Shown here: positions 35,855 to 44,078 of the stretch, one piece after another
Layout: every line of letters begins with the position of its first letter
How positions within the stretch are numbered: position 1 is the first letter of the stretch
From: Oscillatoria sp. FACHB-1406
GTDB lineage: Bacteria > Cyanobacteriota > Cyanobacteriia > Cyanobacteriales > Spirulinaceae
NCBI RefSeq assembly: GCF_014698145.1
Contig: NZ_JACJSM010000024.1
Span: forward strand, 27,238-91,237
DNA length: 64,000 nt
Direction: 5' to 3'
Translations under genes and position numbers: made by a program
The notes under the pieces: model-generated
What the model saw: only the letters and a program-made list of their open reading frames with translations
The model's database searches: none
Told to the model about the DNA's origin: nothing

Positions 35855-36967
35855 ATGACAGCAAATCAACAAGTGTTAATTTTAGGCGGCAGCGGTCGTA
35901 TAGGCAGCAGCGTAGCAGCGGATATTGTCGCCTACACGCCAGCGCGGGTACTCCTAGCGGGGAGAAATCCGATCGCGGGCGAAGAGATTGCCCGAAAATT
36001 GGGAGAAAAGGCGCAGTTCGTTGCCCTAGAGTTAGACGCTCTCGCCCCCCTGCATTCCGCGATTGCGCAATCCAATCTCGTCATTCATTGTGCCGGTCCC
36101 TTTCACCATCGCGATGGGCGCGTTCTCAAACATTGTATTGAAACGGGCGTTCCTTATCTCGATGTCAGCGATCATCGTTCTTTTACCCAAAAAGCGCTGC
36201 AATTTCAAACGGAGGCAGAACGCGCGGGAGTAACCGCGATCGTGAATACGGGGATTTTTCCTGGCATTTCCAATAGTATGGTGCGTCGGGGAGTTGAATG
36301 GTTAGATCGTCCCGATCGCATCCATCTCAGTTATGTCGTCGCCGGTTCGGGCGGTGCGGGTTTAACGGTGATGCGAACGACGTTTTTAGGGCTGCAACAT
36401 CCCTTTGAAGCTTGGATTGAGGGCAAATGGCAAACTGTCAAACCGTATAGCGATCGCGAAACCGTCACCTTCCCCTCGCCCTACGATCGCGCGGGCGTTT
36501 ACTGGTACGATATGCCGGAAACCTTTACACTCCCCGCAACCTTCCCCGTCCAAACCGCGATTACCAAATTCGGTTCCGTTCCCGATTTATACAACTACCT
36601 AACGTGGTGGGTGGCAAAAACTTGGCCCAACTCTTGGCTGCAAAATCGCCAGGTTATCGAATTTTTGTCCACCGTCAGCTATAAAATGACCCAAGTTAGC
36701 GATCGCTTTAGCGGGATTGGCGTTGCGATTCGTTCCGAAGTTTCCGGACTGAAAGCTGGCAACCCCGCAACCCACTGTTCGACGCTCGTTCATGAAAATA
36801 CTGCCGTTGCAGCCGGTGGCGGAACGGGTTCGCTCGCGCAACTAATTTTAGACGGCAGATTGCACAAACCGGGCGTTTGGCCTGTCGAAGCAGCCTTGCC
36901 CACCGATCTGTTTGAAGAGACGATGCAAGCGCGGGGGATTAAGATTTGTGACGTTAACAATGCTTAA
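35855..36967 (+). CDS. Saccharopine-dehydrogenase-like NAD(P)-binding protein
   Basis: A 370-residue protein starting TANQQVLILGGSGRIGSSV, a Rossmann dinucleotide-binding motif. VIHCAGPFHHRDGRVLKHC and YLDVSDHRSFT follow, typical of the saccharopine dehydrogenase-like family. The rest is a substrate domain without a recognised signature. The ATG at 35855 has GGGGGAAAG upstream. An in-frame start eleven codons earlier is less likely. Role in metabolism not known. Confidence 0.75.
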   Translation: MTANQQVLILGGSGRIGSSVAADIVAYTPARVLLAGRNPIAGEEIARKLGEKAQFVALELDALAPLHSAIAQSNLVIHCAGPFHHRDGRVLKHCIETGVPYLDVSDHRSFTQKALQFQTEAERAGVTAIVNTGIFPGISNSMVRRGVEWLDRPDRIHLSYVVAGSGGAGLTVMRTTFLGLQHPFEAWIEGKWQTVKPYSDRETVTFPSPYDRAGVYWYDMPETFTLPATFPVQTAITKFGSVPDLYNYLTWWVAKTWPNSWLQNRQVIEFLSTVSYKMTQVSDRFSGIGVAIRSEVSGLKAGNPATHCSTLVHENTAVAAGGGTGSLAQLILDGRLHKPGVWPVEAALPTDLFEETMQARGIKICDVNNA

Positions 36968-37087
36968 AGAATAGTCAATAACAAACGTTAAATAATAAAG
37001 AGTAATAAAATAGTGTTCCCTGTTTTCGAGGAAACCTCGATCCGGGGAGCGGGACACGATTGACAAGCTAGGAACTCAGTATTGACA

Positions 37088-37639
37088 ATGCACTCACAAT
37101 TTCAACAATTTTTCGACTGTTGCGTTGGAAATTGGGTAGCAGAACGCACCTATCATTATCTTGCTCATCAGGAAGTCGAGCGATCGCGAACGGAATTTCA
37201 GATCGAGCCTTTAAGCGAGGAACTGAAACTCAAAGTTCTCTCGGACAACGTTTATCCGTCTCCCGGAAATTTAGCAGCCCTTCCCGGATATCATCTCAGC
37301 TTTTATACGGTATCGGAAACCGGCGAAGAAGTCTCCCAGCAGCTTAATTTTTTATTCGTTCCCACGCAGGACAATAGCACGGAGATTGAAGGCGACTATC
37401 TGCGCGATCGCGCCTACGAAGAAGCGCGCCCCCTCATCTCTCACTTTCGCTTCGCCCCCGAGACGCACGAACTCTTAATGACAACGCAATATACGAGAGT
37501 GGTTTCAGTCGATTCGATTACCCTTGTCAACCCTAACTTAAGAATTCGTAAAATTATTAACTATCTCCGCCCCCCGGAAGGGCAGCCCCTCGCCCAGATT
37601 TCCCTAGTCGGTTTTGGGGTAGAACAAAAAGGAGCCTAA
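37088..37639 (+). CDS. CpcS/CpeS-type phycobiliprotein lyase
   Basis: Chromophore lyase that attaches phycocyanobilin to Cys-84-type sites of phycobiliproteins. The 183-residue protein begins with FFDCCVGNWVAERTYHYL, then EVERSRTEFQIEPL, the family's opening. A beta-barrel lipocalin-like body follows (GDYLRDRAYEEARPLISHFRF). It could be CpcS, CpcU or CpeS, and sequence alone does not settle which. It overlaps no gene and is followed four bases later by the ADP-ribosylglycohydrolase gene, so the two are probably one operon. Confidence 0.8.
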   Translation: MHSQFQQFFDCCVGNWVAERTYHYLAHQEVERSRTEFQIEPLSEELKLKVLSDNVYPSPGNLAALPGYHLSFYTVSETGEEVSQQLNFLFVPTQDNSTEIEGDYLRDRAYEEARPLISHFRFAPETHELLMTTQYTRVVSVDSITLVNPNLRIRKIINYLRPPEGQPLAQISLVGFGVEQKGA

Positions 37640-37643
37640 GCGA

Positions 37644-38660
37644 ATGGCAACGACAGCGAATCTCGAAGATATTGCCCTCGGTTGTCTGCTGGGGGCGCTA
37701 GCCGGAGATGCAGCCGGGGCAACGCTAGAGTTTTTAACCAATCCACCCACCGCAGAGGAAGTTCGGTGGGCGATGGCGATGTCGGGAGGGGGCGTAATGC
37801 AAGTTGCGCCGGGACAAATTACCGATGATGGGGAATTAACGCTGTCATTGTTGCAAACCCTAGCAGAGAGTGAGGGATTCGATCTTGAAGCGATCGCGCG
37901 TTCCTATGCTTGCTGGATCGAATCCAATCCCTTCGATATCGGGATTACAACTTCTTCTTCCCTAGGTTCTTATGCTTCCTCTCAATGGCAGGATGTTTGG
38001 CAAAAAGAAGGCTACGCCGCCGTTATGCAGCGCGCTGCAGCGACATACTGCATGGAATCAAAAGCAAATGGCAGTTTAATGCGCGCCGCACCGTTGGGAG
38101 TGTGGGGATATCGTCTCGAGGATGAAGAACTGGCGCACTACGCAATCCAGGACTCGCAGTTATCGCACCCGAATTTATGCTGCTGCTATGCTGTGGCTTG
38201 TTACGCGATCGCGATCGCCAGTTTAATGCAATTTCCGGGGCAACGAAAAATCGCCTTCAACCGCGCTAAATCCTGGTTGGAATCGCAAGCCGAATCGGAC
38301 GAACGGACAGAAGTGAGCGAATGGTTGCAAGATGCAGAAAATAACCGCGATATTCCCTACGCGCCGCAGATTGGCTTCGTCAAGATTGCGTTTACTCATG
38401 CGTTCCGCCATTTATACTGGGGGACAAACTACGAAAGCGCGATCGCCCAAACCCTAGCAGGCGGCGGCGATACCGATACCAACGCCTGCATCGTCGGTGG
38501 TTTAATCGGCGCGGCGGACGGTATTGAGGGCATTCCCGCCGCCATGCAAACTGCCATTATCGAGTGCGATACTCACCTCGGACAAAATCCTCGCCCCGAT
38601 TTTCTGCATCCATCCCAAGTTCCCGAACGAGTTAAGGCTTTAATCGCTTCGGTTGAGTAA
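37644..38660 (+). CDS. ADP-ribosylglycohydrolase (DraG/ARH-like)
   Basis: A 338-residue all-helical enzyme. It opens with ALGCLLGALAGDAAGATLEF. The first metal-site motif is GQITDDGELTLSLL and the second is AGGGDTDTNACIVGGLIGA, together binding two Mg2+. It removes ADP-ribose from proteins or small molecules. No ADP-ribosyltransferase is nearby. The gene lies four bases after the phycobilin lyase gene, an unexpected pairing. Confidence 0.88.
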   Translation: MATTANLEDIALGCLLGALAGDAAGATLEFLTNPPTAEEVRWAMAMSGGGVMQVAPGQITDDGELTLSLLQTLAESEGFDLEAIARSYACWIESNPFDIGITTSSSLGSYASSQWQDVWQKEGYAAVMQRAAATYCMESKANGSLMRAAPLGVWGYRLEDEELAHYAIQDSQLSHPNLCCCYAVACYAIAIASLMQFPGQRKIAFNRAKSWLESQAESDERTEVSEWLQDAENNRDIPYAPQIGFVKIAFTHAFRHLYWGTNYESAIAQTLAGGGDTDTNACIVGGLIGAADGIEGIPAAMQTAIIECDTHLGQNPRPDFLHPSQVPERVKALIASVE

Positions 38661-38942
38661 CGCCGGTTATCCCGAATTCAATTTTCACTCTCCGTTGAAA
38701 AAATAGATATTTCGTAGGGTGGGCAGCGCCCACCAGCTTTAAGTTGCCATTCAACCCACATTCTCTTGCCACTCCTCGTTTGAAAAAATAACGAAGCGCA
38801 ATCCTCCAAATTCGCGACAACTTTGTAACGTTTTGTAAAAGTCAGTCAGATTTGCGTAAAATTGGCATCCCAAAAACGAGAGTTCAGTATATAGCTCGAA
38901 CAAAAACCTCAATCCATTGAAAATTAATACATTCTCGCAATC
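38661..38942. other. 282-bp gap before the CHAT-linked cluster
   Basis: A GTAGGGTGGGCAGCGCCCACC palindrome lies near 38716-38736. The remainder is A/T-rich and presumably carries the promoter for the sigma-like gene. No gene is seen. Confidence 0.5.
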
Positions 38943-39593
38943 ATGGATGCCGATTCGATTGATACGCGCTTAAAACAATATGCCCTAGAAGCTCGGAGAT
39001 ATCCTCCTAAATCGAAAGGACGACAGAAAGCATTAACCGCTTTGATTGCAGAACTTCAAAATTCTGACCTTCTATGTCGTCCCTTTCCGTGGATGTTTCA
39101 AGAAAGTTACAAAGAAATTTACGCCGAAGCCCAGCAAATGCTGTTCGGGCATATCTGCGAAAAAATTGATTGTTACGATCCCGATAAAAGAGTTTTACAG
39201 TGGGCAAACTTCCTCCTCAAAAAGCGTTTTTTCGTTCAAGCTTGTCGTGCAATTTACCCCAATTCAAAGCAAAAAAAGGGGCGTTTGTTTTTCCATTCTC
39301 TTGATGATTTTGAATCCTTAGAGACTTTAGAAAGGCTCAGAACCAGAAACGCTCCCTTACTCAGCGAACAAATCTTAGATTGCTTAGCTGAAGATCCCCA
39401 AGGTTTATTTGAATCAACCTACACCAAAAAACCTGAAGCTAATTTTCAGTATATCGCTCAACAACTGGTTGCAGGCTATACTTGGCGAGAACTTTCCCTC
39501 GAACTCGGCTTAGAAATTTCAACTCTCAGTAGTTTTTACACTCGATATCTCAAAAAGTTTTCTCCGCTTCTTAAAAGTTATTTAAAAACTTAA
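38943..39593 (+). CDS. Sigma-70-like protein of the CHAT-linked cluster
   Basis: A 216-residue protein. The middle (about 55-100) reads AEAQQMLFGHICEKIDCYDP and VLQWANFLLKKRFF, as in region 2 of compact cyanobacterial sigma-70-like proteins. The C-terminal IAQQLVAGYTWRELSLELGL (about 175-195) is a helix-turn-helix like region 4. It heads a tight run of four plus-strand genes. It may direct transcription of the exoprotein or of the cluster itself. That is inference. Confidence 0.75.
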   Translation: MDADSIDTRLKQYALEARRYPPKSKGRQKALTALIAELQNSDLLCRPFPWMFQESYKEIYAEAQQMLFGHICEKIDCYDPDKRVLQWANFLLKKRFFVQACRAIYPNSKQKKGRLFFHSLDDFESLETLERLRTRNAPLLSEQILDCLAEDPQGLFESTYTKKPEANFQYIAQQLVAGYTWRELSLELGLEISTLSSFYTRYLKKFSPLLKSYLKT

Positions 39594-39666
39594 ACTTGTC
39601 GATCATAATAACAATGCAGTTTTTTCTCGCTCCTGCCCTAATTGAACTCAAGCCCAGAAAATAATC

Positions 39667-40617
39667 ATGAACTCCTTAACCTTTAAAGTTCCCCTAACAA
39701 GAACCGCTCATCTGCAAGCGCAGCAAGCATCCGATCGCCAAATGAACGCTCGTAAAATCAAGCAAGTTTATCTCAACCATTTAGCGCTGTACGCCGTTAA
39801 ATCTTATTTAAACTGCTTGGGCTTTTCGGCAGATTGGGAAGGGGGAGACAGCACAGATCCCAGCTTCCAAACTTTAAGCGATGTCGCAGATCTTATTGTC
39901 GAAAACTGGGGGAAACTTGAATGTCGTCCGGTTCTACCCGATGCAACAACCTGCAAAATTCCACCCGAAGTTTGGGAAGATAGAGCCGGATATATTGCAG
40001 TACAGTTCGATCGCGAACTTTCTGAGGCGACGTTATTAGGCTTTATTCAACAAGTAGAAGCAGAAGAAATTCCCTTAGAAAAATTTCAATCGCTGGAAGT
40101 TTTATTAGATGCTATTCACGAATCAACTGTTCGGGAAGAAGCCGCAAACGAAACGAATACAGCGACTCCCGTTCAACTGAATCATTGGTTAAAAGGAGTT
40201 GCGGAAACGGGCTGGGCAACGCTTGAAGAATTGCTGGCTCCTTCTCAATATCGCCCTGCCTTCAATTTCCGCCGCGCTCCCATTCCCCTCTCACAAGATG
40301 TTAACCCCGTCAGAGCAGAAAGAGCAAAACTGTTGCAGTTTCAGGACAGAGAGGAACAAATTGCTTTAATCGTTAGGTTGATCGAAGAAAAGATATCAGA
40401 ACTCGATATTTCAGTCGAAATTCTTCCGAGTCGATCGCATTATTTTCCTTCGGATGTGCGTTTAATGATTCTCGATGAAAACGATCGCGTTGCCCTACAA
40501 GCAGAAGCAGGTGGAAGTGAAGGACTAGAGGTTAAATTTAGCGGCGAACCGGGAGAAAGATTCAGCATAGAAGTTGTGTTGGGCGAGTGCAAAATTGCAG
40601 AACAATTTATTGTCTGA
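39667..40617 (+). CDS. DUF1822-family protein
   Basis: A 316-residue soluble protein. The N-terminal half (IKQVYLNHLALYAVKSYLNC, LGFSADWEGGDS, LECRPVLPDATTCKIPPEVW, YIAVQFDRELSEATLLGFI) matches the cyanobacterial DUF1822 family. The C-terminal part ends in a beta-rich segment (SHYFPSDVRLMILDENDRV). It lies 73 bp after the sigma-like gene and 11 bp before the CHAT-CHASE2 gene. Function unknown. The fixed neighbours suggest it links the sigma-like and CHAT proteins. Confidence 0.8.
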   Translation: MNSLTFKVPLTRTAHLQAQQASDRQMNARKIKQVYLNHLALYAVKSYLNCLGFSADWEGGDSTDPSFQTLSDVADLIVENWGKLECRPVLPDATTCKIPPEVWEDRAGYIAVQFDRELSEATLLGFIQQVEAEEIPLEKFQSLEVLLDAIHESTVREEAANETNTATPVQLNHWLKGVAETGWATLEELLAPSQYRPAFNFRRAPIPLSQDVNPVRAERAKLLQFQDREEQIALIVRLIEEKISELDISVEILPSRSHYFPSDVRLMILDENDRVALQAEAGGSEGLEVKFSGEPGERFSIEVVLGECKIAEQFIV

Positions 40618-40628
40618 GAGTTGGAAAG

Positions 40629-42977
40629 ATGAGCAAATTAATTGTATTAGAACTCGATGGCGATTGGGAGAAAGGGTTTCGGGCGACTTTAGCCATAACG
40701 AGCGAAACAACGCGCTTTCCTAGTACATTAAAAGGAGATTTACCTCCCAATCCAGAACTACTCAAGTTATCGCGACAGTATTGGCATCATTTTTACAATT
40801 TAGGCGCTCCTTCTCGGATTAAAATTCAACAAGTGACTTTACGGGGTTCGATTAACGATCGCATCCAAACCTGCAAAAGAGTGGCAGTAGAACTGCGCAA
40901 TGCGATTAATACTTGGTTGGGATCGGAACTGTTTCGTCCGATCGCGGATCGATTGCATTCCGTGCTGCGCGAAGACGAAGAAGCTCGCTTTTCCGTACAA
41001 AGTAGCGATCGCGAATTGCAAAAATTGCCTTGGTTTGAATGGGATTTATTGAAGCGATGCGATCGCGTCGAACCCGCCCTCAACTCTCTCGAAGTTCCCA
41101 CTTTAGCTCGAATTACTCGCACCACGCTCCATCCTAAAGTTAAAATCTTAGCAATTTTAGGAAATAGCGAAGGAATTGATGTGGAAAGCGATCGCCGTTT
41201 TCTCAACGAATTGCCTAACGCAGAAGTGACTTTTCTCCCAGAACCGACATCGCACGCAATTACCGCCGAACTCTGGGAACAAGAGTGGGATATTATCTTT
41301 TTTGCCGGACACAGCCAAACCGAAGACGATACGGGTAGAATTTATATCAATCAAACGGAAAGTATCACCATTGATGAGTTGTGGACAGGCTTAAAAACAG
41401 CAGTTAATAAAGGCTTGCAATTAGCAATTTTTAACTCCTGCGATGGGTTAGGAATCGCGAATCAACTCAACGATCGCTCGATTCCTTTTATCGTTGTTAT
41501 GCGCGAAGCTGTCCCAGATCTCGTCGCCCAACAATACTTGCGCGTTTTCCTCACAAACTTCGCCGGTGGTGAAAGCTTTCATAACGCCTCTCGGATTGCC
41601 CGGGAGCAATTACATGGCATCCGTTTACCTACTGCTAATGGCGAATACTTTGAATGTCCTTACGCGACATGGTTGCCCGTTATTTACGAAAATCCTGCTG
41701 CTATTCCTCCTCGCTGGGAGGATTTATATCGAGTTGAAACCCCTCCCGTTTCCGTTCCCAAACAGCCCGAGTTAACAAGGATTGTGTTAGCTAGCCTGTT
41801 TTGTACGATTTTAGTGATGTTTGCACGCAGTTTCGGACTTTTACAACCGAGCGAGTTGTCTGCTTACGATCGCTTAATGAAACAGCGATCGCTTCAAGGG
41901 ATCGATCCGCGTATTCTCATTGTTGAGGTGAGCGAAGGTACGAACAATCGTTATTCTTATCCCCTACCCGATAATATTGTTGCCCAACTTTTGCAAACTG
42001 TAGAAGAAGCAAAACCTAGCGCGATCGGATTGAGTTTGTTGCGCTATCAACCGCGTGGCGAAGGCAGAGAAAAACTCATCGCTCGTCTTGAAAATAATCC
42101 TCATTTATTCCTAACTTGTGGCTTTAACCATCGCGATAAAACCCTGTCCCCTCCGCCTGAATTAAGCGGACGTTTTATTGCTGAAAAAACCGGCTTTGGC
42201 GATTTTTTGGATGACAGCAAGTACGGGAACGAAGGCACTCGCCGCCACTTAATTGCTTACAGCCCCGATCTTCAACCTAACATTTCTGCTTGTACGACTC
42301 CTCGGAGTTTGAGTTTTCAACTCGCCCAACATTATCTCCAACGCAATTTGCTTCCGACATTTTCTTTTAGCGATCGCGGCGATTTGCGAGTTAGCGATCG
42401 CATTATCCCCACATTGAACGATCGATTTGCTGCCTATTCCAGCCTCGACGGCGGCTATCAAATGATGCTGAACTATCGCTCAAATCCGCAACCTGCCATG
42501 CACGCAAGCGTCGAAGATGTGCTGTCGGGAAAACTGCCGCGCGATCGCATTGAAGGCAAGATCGTGCTAATCGGCGATGGCAATGAAATCGCGAATACCC
42601 CCGATCGTACCCCCTACGGAATGCTACCGCAGGCTTGGATTCAAGCTCATGCAACCTCTCAACTGCTCGATGTTGCGATCGATAATCGTCCCTTAATTTG
42701 GGCATTACCGCAATGGGGAAATTTACAGTGGGGCGATGCAATTTGGGTGTTTATTTGGTCGATGTTTGGGGGAACTTTAAGTTGGGTCTTTAAGAAAAAA
42801 CGGCTCGTTCTCGGCTTATCGTTAGGCGCAATTTTAATCTTTTTAGAAAGAATTTGTTTGTTCCTACTCGAGCGCGGGGGGTGGATGCCTCTCGTACCGA
42901 CTGTTTTAGCTTTGCTTGCGACAGCATTGCTTATTGCTATCTGGAAGTTTCCGAATTTGTCGGAGTTATCAAAATAG
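40629..42977 (+). CDS. CHAT peptidase fused to a CHASE2 sensor and membrane helices
   Basis: A 782-residue protein. Residues about 150-370 form a CHAT caspase-like domain with catalytic His228 in IFFAGHSQTE and Cys271 in IFNSCDGLG. One membrane helix follows (about 385-405). A CHASE2 domain (about 410-680; AYDRLMKQRSLQGIDPRILIVEV, KIVLIGDGNEIANTPDRTPYG) would face outside, and three C-terminal helices end the chain. The design suggests outside sensing coupled to cytoplasmic proteolysis. It starts at the ATG at 40629, not the upstream in-frame one. Confidence 0.88.
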   Translation: MSKLIVLELDGDWEKGFRATLAITSETTRFPSTLKGDLPPNPELLKLSRQYWHHFYNLGAPSRIKIQQVTLRGSINDRIQTCKRVAVELRNAINTWLGSELFRPIADRLHSVLREDEEARFSVQSSDRELQKLPWFEWDLLKRCDRVEPALNSLEVPTLARITRTTLHPKVKILAILGNSEGIDVESDRRFLNELPNAEVTFLPEPTSHAITAELWEQEWDIIFFAGHSQTEDDTGRIYINQTESITIDELWTGLKTAVNKGLQLAIFNSCDGLGIANQLNDRSIPFIVVMREAVPDLVAQQYLRVFLTNFAGGESFHNASRIAREQLHGIRLPTANGEYFECPYATWLPVIYENPAAIPPRWEDLYRVETPPVSVPKQPELTRIVLASLFCTILVMFARSFGLLQPSELSAYDRLMKQRSLQGIDPRILIVEVSEGTNNRYSYPLPDNIVAQLLQTVEEAKPSAIGLSLLRYQPRGEGREKLIARLENNPHLFLTCGFNHRDKTLSPPPELSGRFIAEKTGFGDFLDDSKYGNEGTRRHLIAYSPDLQPNISACTTPRSLSFQLAQHYLQRNLLPTFSFSDRGDLRVSDRIIPTLNDRFAAYSSLDGGYQMMLNYRSNPQPAMHASVEDVLSGKLPRDRIEGKIVLIGDGNEIANTPDRTPYGMLPQAWIQAHATSQLLDVAIDNRPLIWALPQWGNLQWGDAIWVFIWSMFGGTLSWVFKKKRLVLGLSLGAILIFLERICLFLLERGGWMPLVPTVLALLATALLIAIWKFPNLSELSK

Positions 42978-42990
42978 ATTTTTTTCAACC

Positions 42991-43770
42991 ATGAACCCAA
43001 GTTGCATTTACTCGACTGTTGTTTTATTCCTCGCCGCGATCGCCCCCCAAGGGGTATCTTTGTTTTTAAATTCCGCGATCGCGTTTCCAACAGAAAACAC
43101 CCTCATCGTTCAATCGCCATCACCATCACCAACGCCACCACCACCACCACCACCACCACCGCGCAATCCTAAGCCCGTCGGGAGTACAAAACCGCCGAGA
43201 GTACTCAATCCGTTCGCCTTTTCTTGCCAAAATTCCCAGCAAATCTTAACGGGTTTAATACCAGCAGATGAGATGAGTTTAACCACTTCTGCTCACCCAA
43301 CGTTGCTTTTTTATATCCCTGAAAGTTCTGAAGCGATCCGGGATATTGAATTTTATATCAACAATGAAGATGGAAAAAAAGTCGGTAAAGTTTTTATTGC
43401 TCCTCCCAAGAATACGCCAGGGATTATTAGCGTTAGTCTCCCTAAAATCCCTCAAAATGAACTCGAAGTTGGGAAAACTTACACTTGGTACTTTAACTTC
43501 TCCTGTGCGGGGACAGGGATAAGAAAAACTCGACCGATTGAAGTTTCTGGAACAATCCAGCGAGTCTCGCGAACGCCGCAATTAGAGCGGAAAATTGCCG
43601 ACGGCGATCCCTATATTTGGCTCGACGCGATCGCGTCAGTTTTCCAACAACGTTTAGAAAATCCTGAAGATGTAGAAGCAGTAGAACGCTGGCAAAATCT
43701 CTTACAATATATCGGGGAAGAAGGATTAGCAAAGCAGCCGATTTTAGGAGCAGCTAGTATTGCAGAATAA
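42991..43770 (+). CDS. DUF928-family exported protein with a proline tract
   Basis: A 259-residue protein. A signal peptide (about 1-31) is followed by a proline tract, PSPSPTPPPPPPPPP, coded by repeated CCA triplets. The rest has the DUF928 look: LYQ-free beta strands such as PTLLFYIPES, VGKTYTWYFNFSC, and a C-terminal helical part with PYIWLDAIASVFQQRL and LLQYIGEEGLA. It lies 13 bp after the CHAT-CHASE2 gene. It is predicted to be outside the cytoplasmic membrane, where CHASE2 also points. Confidence 0.8.
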   Translation: MNPSCIYSTVVLFLAAIAPQGVSLFLNSAIAFPTENTLIVQSPSPSPTPPPPPPPPPRNPKPVGSTKPPRVLNPFAFSCQNSQQILTGLIPADEMSLTTSAHPTLLFYIPESSEAIRDIEFYINNEDGKKVGKVFIAPPKNTPGIISVSLPKIPQNELEVGKTYTWYFNFSCAGTGIRKTRPIEVSGTIQRVSRTPQLERKIADGDPYIWLDAIASVFQQRLENPEDVEAVERWQNLLQYIGEEGLAKQPILGAASIAE

Positions 43771-44078
43771 ATCGTAGGTAAGGCGACAATTGTAGGTTAG
43801 GTTTGTCAATCCACTAATTTTAATACCAATTCCAAATCCTGATGCACTAAATTTTATCTGTAGGGGCGCGCTTGGCGAATCGCATTCGCGCTCGTAAGCG
43901 CCGCCCCTACGGTGCGGAATACCAATTCTCATTGATTTTGCACGATTCTCGAAGAGGGCATAACAATGTGGCTGCCCCTACGACGAACAATTTAGTGCAT
44001 CGTAACTGATAATTGGTAGAACAGCGAAAAATCAACAAGAACTGGTATAAGTTCAAAGTTGCCAATCTCCGACTCTCA
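43771..44078. mobile_element. Dispersed palindromes and MITE-like element
   Basis: The gap holds a GTAGGGGCG/CGCCCCTAC stem (about 43860-43912). From 43919 to 44048 it holds a 130-bp element with ends ATACCAATTCTCATTGATTT and the complement of ATACCAGTTCTTGTTGATTT. It is related to the elements at 8568 and 12919. No gene. Confidence 0.6.
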
